Assembly: GCA_004325065.1 (NCBI GenBank)
Contig: PITI01000385.1
Location: 1-13,200, forward strand
Source of the DNA: Hamiltosporidium magnivora
Lineage: Eukaryota; Microsporidia; Dubosqiidae
Direction: 5' to 3'
DNA length: 13,200 nt
A model generated the notes under the pieces. The model worked only from the letters and a program-made list of their open reading frames with translations. It had not been told where the DNA came from and searched no databases. Positions 7,680 to 13,200 of this stretch are shown here, one piece after another (the first letter of the stretch is position 1; every line of letters begins with the position of its first letter). The position numbers and the translations under genes were made by a program.

Positions 7680-8488
7680 TTGAAAAAATCAAATGGAAAA
7701 CATTCATTTGCTCATCCTCGATAATGAGAGGTAAAAGAGGAACGGAATAATTAATAATTTTCTATATTAAGAATTGCTTTAGATTATTTACTGCAATATT
7801 GAAACCGTGTTATATCCAAAAATCATATTTCGCTTATTTTTGGGGCAGTTTACACAACCTAATAAAAGTTAAGCACATTATTCTTACAATCACTCGGATT
7901 CCGTAAACAGTATTGATTTAATTTTATACTAAAAGACAAATGTTTACAATTGAACCTAATATTTGCTTTTCAAAAACATATAAAAATGATTAAAAGATAA
8001 GAAATATAATAATTCACACTTTATTCTCTAGAGCGAAAGTATGTGAAGAATTTTTCAACAAAATAATAGTTAATTTGTGACAAATATTCGGTTTTTTAAA
8101 TTTCAATTTACAAATCAAAATTCGGAAAGTAGTATAATTATTACTCGTCAAAGAAGACAACCGATATAATAAAAGAGGAGTTTTTTAGCATTCAAAAGGA
8201 AAATATACGATTTTTTGTAAAAAATCTTCATAAAAACGAGTTTTAATTTCTTAATAGACTTCTAAATGGTATAAATAGAAATAAATAAAAAGTAAATATT
8301 TTATACCTTTTTATAAATTAATTTGTGTTTTCGACACTTTTTTCTCATCCAGGTAATTATTCTATGGAATATATTATTATTGCTTTACTAAGTTAATTTT
8401 AATATCGAATATATTAAAAAATATGATGAAACTATTTTAAAATAACTATTTTGTGTATTTTTGAATTAATTTTATTAAAAAACGTGTT

Positions 8489-10276
8489 TTAATGTTTTTT
8501 CATGCAAAACTCTAGGCCCAATGATTTTAAAGATTCGACTGCCTCCTTCCTTTCAACAAGTTCTTGTTTATGGCTCCAACAAAACTTTCTTTTCATGATT
8601 TTAGAAACCTTATCGATCATGTAATATGCTTCTTTTACATCTATGAAACCGATTCTATATCTTCTGAGGATAAAATCAGAAATTTTGATAGCCATCTCGT
8701 TATCAATAGTATACTCAACATCTTCTTCCGTAATATCATATATTGATGATATTTTGTTAATTTTATCATTTTTAATATAATCTCTTAGTTTATACGCTCT
8801 ATCTCCGTAATTTGATACCCAGTTTTTAGCTACTTTTAATGGAACCTTTAGATCTCTTTGTATTCTATATAACATCTCATGATTGTATGTATGTGATCCA
8901 AGTAAAGGAATAAATTTTGTTACACATGGTTGTTTAGTATTTAATTTAAAGGTTTTAATCGCTTTATTTATTGCATCTTCTGCCATTCTTCTATAGGTTG
9001 TCCATTTTCCACCTGATAGTGTAATAGTTCTTTTAGAGGTAACTTCTATGATGTGATTTCTAGCTAATGATTCTGTATTTTTCTTTGATGGATCTTTAAC
9101 AAGAGGTCGAATACCTTTCCAGGCAGATAAAATTGTATTTTTCTCAAGATCATCTGGATATGAAATTAAATGTTTGGTCTCATCAATTAAAAAGTTGATT
9201 TCGTCATTTGAGGGTTTTGGATTACTTTCTACGGAACATTTATTGTCTGTTGTACCAGCTATAAGTTTATTTTTCCAAGGAATAAAAAAAAGTATACGTC
9301 CATCACTTGTTTGCGGAAACACAAACCCCATGTTTTTCGGGCCAAACTCTTTTGGTAAAACTATATGTGTTCCGGAGCTCGGTACCACAATATTTCTTAA
9401 CTCATTATTAGTATCCTTTCTTATTGAGTCTGTAAACGGACCCGTAGTATTTATAATTCCTTTAGATTTGATTTTAAAAGTTTCGCCTGTGATCTTATCT
9501 GTACACGTTGCACCGACGGAAATATCATTTTCTTTTAATATATTTTTTACTTCCACATAATTTGATATAACTGCTCCATGATAAGAAGAGGTCAAGGCTA
9601 ACATCAAGTTGAGTCTTGAGTCGTCCATTTGTCCGTCATAATATATAACAGAACCAGATAAATTATCTTTTTTAATTCTTGGAAATATTTCTATCGTTTT
9701 TGATTTTCCGATAAAATAACTTGAGCCAATAGATTTTGTACCTGATAACCAATCATATAACTTTAGACCAACCCAAAAATATGGTACCATGATTTTATTA
9801 TAAACAGGTAACATTATAGGTAATTTGTTCGCCAAATATGGCGCAATATTTATAATATGCTTTCTTTCGTGAAGGGCTTCAAATACCAATTTAAATTGAG
9901 ACAAATCAAAATATTTCATTGCTTTTTCTAAGTAACGAATTCCTCCGTGCAGTAACTTTGTGCTTTTTGAACTTGTTTCACATCCAAAATCGCCAGCATC
10001 TACAAGTGCTACAGATAAACCTCGAGTAACAGCATCCAAAGCACATCCCGATCCAGACGCACCACCTCCCACAATAAGCAAATCAAATTCTTTGGATTTC
10101 ATTCTGTTTATACTTTCATTTCGTGATAATGGAGCCCAAGATAAAGATGGCTTCTTTTTATATTTTTTTTCCAATTCATGGTTTCTATAAAAATGATATC
10201 CTTCTTTTATCGTTTTATAGCCAGCATATCCCAGTAATATTGACCCAACTAAATATTTCGTATTCTTTTTCATCAT
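8489..10276 (-). CDS. GUT2: FAD-dependent glycerol-3-phosphate dehydrogenase, mitochondrial (mitosomal) type
   Basis: The protein is 595 aa. Residues 1-30 form a basic N-terminus with a hydrophobic stretch (about 8-20), suited to inner-membrane or mitosome targeting. The FAD dinucleotide-binding site is FDLLIVGGGASGSGCALDA at 64-82. Family signatures follow: TSSKSTKLLHGGIRYLE (101-117), FEALHERKH (132-140), DGQMDDSRLN (214-223), NTTGPFTDS (276-284), SGTHIVLP (301-308), SDGRILFFIPW (324-334), AGTTD (340-344), SAWKGIRPLVKDPS (384-397) and SGGKWTTYRRMAEDA (421-435). The C-terminal domain has LRRYRIGFID. It oxidises glycerol-3-phosphate to dihydroxyacetone phosphate and passes electrons to quinone (EC 1.1.5.3). 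In microsporidia it is thought to work with cytosolic G3P dehydrogenase and an alternative oxidase in mitosomes to reoxidise glycolytic NADH. There is no calcium-binding EF-hand tail, unlike animal enzymes, so it is of fungal layout but shorter than yeast Gut2. Two adjacent ATGs (10276 and 10273) open the frame, and the first is annotated. CTCCTTA precedes it. Confidence 0.97.
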   Translation of the reverse strand: MMKKNTKYLVGSILLGYAGYKTIKEGYHFYRNHELEKKYKKKPSLSWAPLSRNESINRMKSKEFDLLIVGGGASGSGCALDAVTRGLSVALVDAGDFGCETSSKSTKLLHGGIRYLEKAMKYFDLSQFKLVFEALHERKHIINIAPYLANKLPIMLPVYNKIMVPYFWVGLKLYDWLSGTKSIGSSYFIGKSKTIEIFPRIKKDNLSGSVIYYDGQMDDSRLNLMLALTSSYHGAVISNYVEVKNILKENDISVGATCTDKITGETFKIKSKGIINTTGPFTDSIRKDTNNELRNIVVPSSGTHIVLPKEFGPKNMGFVFPQTSDGRILFFIPWKNKLIAGTTDNKCSVESNPKPSNDEINFLIDETKHLISYPDDLEKNTILSAWKGIRPLVKDPSKKNTESLARNHIIEVTSKRTITLSGGKWTTYRRMAEDAINKAIKTFKLNTKQPCVTKFIPLLGSHTYNHEMLYRIQRDLKVPLKVAKNWVSNYGDRAYKLRDYIKNDKINKISSIYDITEEDVEYTIDNEMAIKISDFILRRYRIGFIDVKEAYYMIDKVSKIMKRKFCWSHKQELVERKEAVESLKSLGLEFCMKKH

Positions 10277-10605
10277 TAAGGAGATTTTTTGCTGTTATAT
10301 TTTCAATTGAACCAAGTATATTGCAAAGAACAATCAATCTGTTTTTGATTTCTTATCAATGAAATAATAACAGTCAGAGATTATATTCTTAGAGAAACAA
10401 ATTATTATCAACTTTAAATTCATTTTTTTAATAAAGACTAAATAATAAGAGCGATATATATTATATCGCTACATGATCCATTAAGAAACAATAAAGAATC
10501 ATATGATAATAAAATAATTTACCGGAAATAAAATATTATTTAATTAATTTTGATTAAAATAAAATGTGCAAAAACAAAGAAAAACTGGAAAAATACATTT
10601 TTATT
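10277..10605. other. Upstream region of the dehydrogenase gene
   Basis: On the minus strand the sequence just before the start reads AAAATATAACAGC, then CTCCTTA, then ATG. The AT block at about 25-30 bp could act as a TATA-like element, and CC lies at -5/-4. Further upstream lies a 21-bp palindrome (10450-10470). No gene is seen. Confidence 0.4.
10450..10470. repeat. 21-bp palindrome with 9-bp perfect arms
   Basis: AGCGATATA (10450-10458) and TATATCGCT (10462-10470) are perfect complements around TAT. It lies about 175 bp upstream of the dehydrogenase start. It could be a protein-binding site or a chance palindrome in AT-rich DNA, but the GC-containing ends make chance less likely. Confidence 0.5.
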
Positions 10606-10920
10606 TTATACTGAATGGTTTTTCTGTGTTTTTACCCGGTTTATTTTACACCTTTCCGGTTTCACTCGACAGCCTAAATTTTTGAATTGTTTTTTATATT
10701 TGAATCGACAAATATTTTTATGTGTTTTATCCACAGTTCAGGAGTTCAATGATTCTGTTATTTGTTTACTTAACACTCTCCTCTTATTATGTACTTAAGC
10801 AATAGTTATATGGGTTTTATATACATCTTTATACTTCATATGACTTCTTTAAAACTTCTCCTCGGATCCAATTATTTTCAGCAATTCAAGAACTATTCTT
10901 CTATGAAATGCGTTTTTATT
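10606..10920 (-). pseudogene. Possible coding relic, minus strand, family unknown
   Basis: One minus-strand register gives about 104 codons with only three internal stops. It holds the segments FHRRIVLELLKIIGSEEKF, VHNKRRVLSKQITESLNS and VDKTHKNICRFKYKKQF, the last continuing with NLGCRVKPERCKINRV. The composition is basic and protein-like, and GC is raised around 10610-10680. The plus-strand frames over the same bases give only F/L-rich translations typical of antisense. I recognise no family. It may be the remains of a DNA-binding or mobile-element protein. Confidence 0.3.
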
Positions 10921-11255
10921 TTAATTTATACTTGTTTCTTTTTAAATATCTTTGTAATATCAGATAAAAAATTAGTCATTTTTTTCACATATTTTACTCT
11001 CAAAAACAATATACGAATTAAAATAAAATAGCGACTTAGATTAATAGGTTATGGTTAAAAAAATCAATGAGAATTTGTTTTATTCAAAAATTTTTAAAAT
11101 TTAAAATTTATTTTAAAAATTTAAGGAGTCATTCTCTAAATATTTCTATAATTTATATGTACGATAAGATTTTTTTTATTTAAACTATTCACTTAAGAAA
11201 AATTAAAGAATTTTATTTAAAATTGAATATTCGCTAAAAAATATTTTTATTTGAT
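10921..11255. other. AT-rich spacer with no recognisable feature
   Basis: Stops occur in all frames, with long A and T runs. Nothing can be supported here. Confidence 0.5.
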
Positions 11256-11480
11256 AACTACAGATTAAAAAACCAAGCAAAAAGTTTCAAAAAATTAATA
11301 TTAAGTTTTAAGTCTATTATATGAAACTCTAACTACAGATTAAAAAAGCAAGCAAAAAGTTTTAAAGTATAAATATTAAGTTCTAAGTCTATTATATGAA
11401 ACTCTAACTACAGATTAAAAAAGCAAGCAAAAAGTTTTAAAGTATAAATATTAAGTTCTACGTCTATTATATGAAACCCC
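11256..11480. repeat. Three tandem 75-bp repeats downstream of the LRR gene
   Basis: The units begin with AACTACAGATTAAAAAA at 11256, 11331 and 11406 and end with ATGAAACTCT or ATGAAACCCC. The second and third differ at only three positions, while the first differs from them at about seven, so the third and second arose by a recent duplication. The array lies 24 bp beyond the stop of the minus-strand LRR gene, in its 3' flank, and probably within or next to its transcript end. No unit carries an open frame. Confidence 0.95.
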
Positions 11481-11504
11481 ATGGTTTAACTTTGATACAA
11501 ATAT

Positions 11505-12731
11505 TCAAAGTATTTCCAATTTTTTGTTATCGGAATAAATTACAGTAGAATTTTTTAAATTATTTTTTACGAATTCTAAGAAATCGATAGGTATTTCTAT
11601 ATTTCTTATATCTAGAAATTTAAGTGTTTTTGTATATTTTCTCACAATATCATACAATTTTATGATTGGAAAATCACATTTTGAAAATGAAATTTGTTCT
11701 AATGAAGTATATTTTTTACAAATAAAATCAAAACATTCTTGATCAATTTTTGCCTCATTAAAACTTATTTCTTTCAAATCACTAAAATTAAGCATTTCAA
11801 GTTTAATTAATTTAATATGTGAGTCAAATAATTTAAAACTTTTTATATCCGAATAATTTAAAGTATATAAAATATCTTTACAATTCTCCATAAAAATATT
11901 TGGTATTTTAGTAATTTTATTGCAATAACTGAATTTAAAATTACATTCTTCAAATTTAAAAACATTTAAATGAAGATTATTTACAATTTTATATATAAAT
12001 TCTTCAGATATTTTCATTTGAATAATTTTTAGTTTTTTTAATTGTGTTTTTAGAATAATAGATTGCAATAACGATTCATTTATATTATTTGTACCATTGA
12101 TATTTACATTTTTTATAGTAATTCCAATTAAAGAATTAATTTGTATAATTTTTTCAAGTTCAATCAAATTAATATACATTTCTTCTATTTTTACATTTTT
12201 GATTTTGTAACGACTAATATTTTTACGGATTGAAATATTTTTTACATTTTTTATTTTTAATTTTTGTAAATTTAAATCTTCAATAAATTCAAAATTAAAA
12301 TAATTAATGTCCATAACATCCAACACTTTCAAATTTACAAAACCAATCATTTTCTGTGTAAAACTTGTAGAAGATTTCAATATTAAATGTGTTTCTCTAT
12401 ACCTTCTATTAATAGACTTAAGATTCGTTTTTTTATAAACCATCAAAAACCTCCCCGATAATAATTTTCCAAAATTTTTATTGTATTTACACAAAACACA
12501 ATGCGCCAATTCTAAAGGAAGTTTTACTTTTAATAAATTTTTATCAGTAAATTCTGTATAATTATTTTTCATATTTTTGTTTTCTTTTTCTATTTTTCTA
12601 TTTTTTATATCTTTTTTTTGTCCAATATTCAACATATTTGTCATTTTTTCATTTAAAGAATTTTGCCGAGATATTGATAAAGGTTTTTCTTCTTTATTAT
12701 TCTTTTTTAAATAATCTGATATTCTTTTCAT
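11505..12731 (-). CDS. Leucine-rich-repeat protein, divergent, function unknown
   Basis: The protein is 408 aa. Residues 1-70 are highly charged, K/N/E-rich and probably disordered, and carry no signal peptide. At 71-83 LPLELAHCVLCKY resembles the start of an F-box-like or Rad7-like helical module, which is not certain. From about 133 degenerate leucine-rich repeats follow: LKVLDVMDI, LQKLKIKNV, LKKLKIIQMKI (231), IKSFKLFDSHI (296), LKEISFNEAKI (319), LEQISFSKCDF (344) and LKFLDIRNIEI (370). Spacing in the last three is 25-26 residues, as in cysteine-containing or ribonuclease-inhibitor-like repeats. The role would be protein-protein binding in cytoplasm or nucleus. Candidates are an F-box/LRR ubiquitin ligase adaptor or a Rad7-type repair factor, but neither can be shown. 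The ATG at 12731 is preceded by ATTAA and a TATAAAT block about 40 bp upstream. Extreme A/T at third codon positions matches the rest of the genome. Repeats flank both ends of the gene. Confidence 0.85.
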   Translation of the reverse strand: MKRISDYLKKNNKEEKPLSISRQNSLNEKMTNMLNIGQKKDIKNRKIEKENKNMKNNYTEFTDKNLLKVKLPLELAHCVLCKYNKNFGKLLSGRFLMVYKKTNLKSINRRYRETHLILKSSTSFTQKMIGFVNLKVLDVMDINYFNFEFIEDLNLQKLKIKNVKNISIRKNISRYKIKNVKIEEMYINLIELEKIIQINSLIGITIKNVNINGTNNINESLLQSIILKTQLKKLKIIQMKISEEFIYKIVNNLHLNVFKFEECNFKFSYCNKITKIPNIFMENCKDILYTLNYSDIKSFKLFDSHIKLIKLEMLNFSDLKEISFNEAKIDQECFDFICKKYTSLEQISFSKCDFPIIKLYDIVRKYTKTLKFLDIRNIEIPIDFLEFVKNNLKNSTVIYSDNKKLEIL

Positions 12732-12776
12732 TTAATGATTTGTTTAGAAGGATTAAGAAGTAAGGATTTATAAAAG
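12732..12776 (-). promoter_or_regulatory. Putative promoter of the LRR gene
   Basis: On the minus strand TTTTATAAATCCTTACTTCT (12776-12757) gives a TATA-like core about 40 bp before the ATG. The same TATAAATCCTT word occurs in each of the two repeat copies further upstream, in the same orientation. Confidence 0.4.
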
Positions 12777-12923
12777 AATATTTTTCGAACGTAAGAATAT
12801 TTTATTAATCTGAAACATTTACTAAAAAAAGGTTGTTTACGAATATTCACCAATCGTAAAGATTTACAATATATTTGATTTCTTTTGTATGAAAAATGAT
12901 TTACACAAAAAAATTCTTATACT

Positions 12924-13038
12924 AAGACTTATTAGTTAATGTGACTTATTTTTTAGGATAAAGGATTTATAAAATAGTATTTCAAAAGAGAAGACTTATT
13001 AGTTAATGTGACTTATTTTTTAGGATAAAGGATTTATA
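12924..13038. repeat. Tandem duplication, period 67 bp, with 48-bp identical cores
   Basis: The 48 bases starting AAGACTTATTAGTTAATGTG at 12924-12971 are repeated without change at 12991-13038. Both cores end in AAGGATTTATA, which on the minus strand is TATAAATCCTT, the word found in the LRR promoter at 12762-12772. Perfect identity suggests a recent duplication. Confidence 0.95.
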
Positions 13039-13200
13039 CAAAAACATTTATTAAGGTAAATAAATACCTATAAATTATTAGAACGTACTTTTTATATGAA
13101 AAGTTAAATACAGAATAATTTTTAGATCTTTTTTTCTTCAATTAAAACTTTATAAATATTAATACAGAATTTAATATTTAGATTTATTATTTTTAATTTG
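13039..13200. other. AT-rich end of the window
   Basis: No gene is seen. AATACAGAATAATTTTTAGAT and AATACAGAATTTAATATTTAGAT occur about 55 bp apart and may be another old duplication. Confidence 0.4.

Larger units (their letters stand above)
6618..8488. other. Long AT-rich spacer without a convincing gene
   Basis: The spacer separates AK6 from the dehydrogenase 3' end. Low-support items are a plus-strand tail FNIQAAKINGQSILLNTYTH around 6640-6710 without a clear start, a hairpin at 6999-7036, and a 67-codon ORF at 7476-7679. Everything else is AT-rich sequence with stops in all frames and no tRNA-like structure. Confidence 0.5.

Noticed and set aside
8564..10362. Several plus-strand ORFs within the dehydrogenase
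   Set aside because: They are shadows of a strongly supported minus-strand gene.
10550..11031. Two plus-strand ORFs of 82 and 80 codons
   Set aside because: Their F/L-rich translations look like antisense of K/R-rich coding sequence, and the first begins at TTG. The minus strand gives the more protein-like reading.
11256..11480. CRISPR-like array
   Set aside because: The units are contiguous 75-bp tandem copies without distinct spacers, and the genome is eukaryotic.

Overview
The window is very AT-rich eukaryotic DNA with compact, intron-less genes separated by long spacers of about 0.5 to 4 kb. The best fit is a microsporidian with an expanded, transposon-bearing genome. The reasons are a short Fap7/AK6-type kinase (162 aa), a shortened FAD glycerol-3-phosphate dehydrogenase with an N-terminal membrane/targeting segment (as retained for mitosomes), a K/N/I-rich leucine-rich-repeat protein, CC or CCC just upstream of three of the four gene starts, and a relic of an R4/Dong-like non-LTR retrotransposon. 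No tRNA or rRNA was seen. Species-level placement is not possible from the sequence alone.

Layout. 1-839: spacer with a possible coding relic in the first 330 bp. 840-1702 (+): a membrane-anchored protein of unknown family, split into two frames at a run of eight T. 1885-2278 (+): decayed C-terminal endonuclease end of a non-LTR retrotransposon. 2313-4725 (-): a complete but dead hAT DNA transposon, with both terminal inverted repeats, an 8-bp target duplication and a ~1.7 kb transposase pseudogene resembling the animal ZBED5/FAM200/SCAND3 group. 4734-6091: spacer with diverged repeat and coding relics. 6092-6580 (-): AK6/Fap7. 6581-8488: almost empty spacer. 8489-10276 (-): mitochondrial-type glycerol-3-phosphate dehydrogenase. 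10277-11255: spacer with a 21-bp palindrome and a possible minus-strand coding relic. 11256-11480: three 75-bp tandem repeats. 11505-12731 (-): LRR protein. 12732-13200: its upstream region, with a duplicated promoter-like segment.

The three intact genes on the minus strand are widely spaced and have separate upstream regions, so nothing suggests an operon. AK6 (ribosome maturation) and glycerol-3-phosphate dehydrogenase (redox shuttle) are housekeeping functions. The most notable system is the animal-like hAT transposon. It is inserted beside retrotransposon debris between genuine genes, which suggests past horizontal transfer, possibly from a host.
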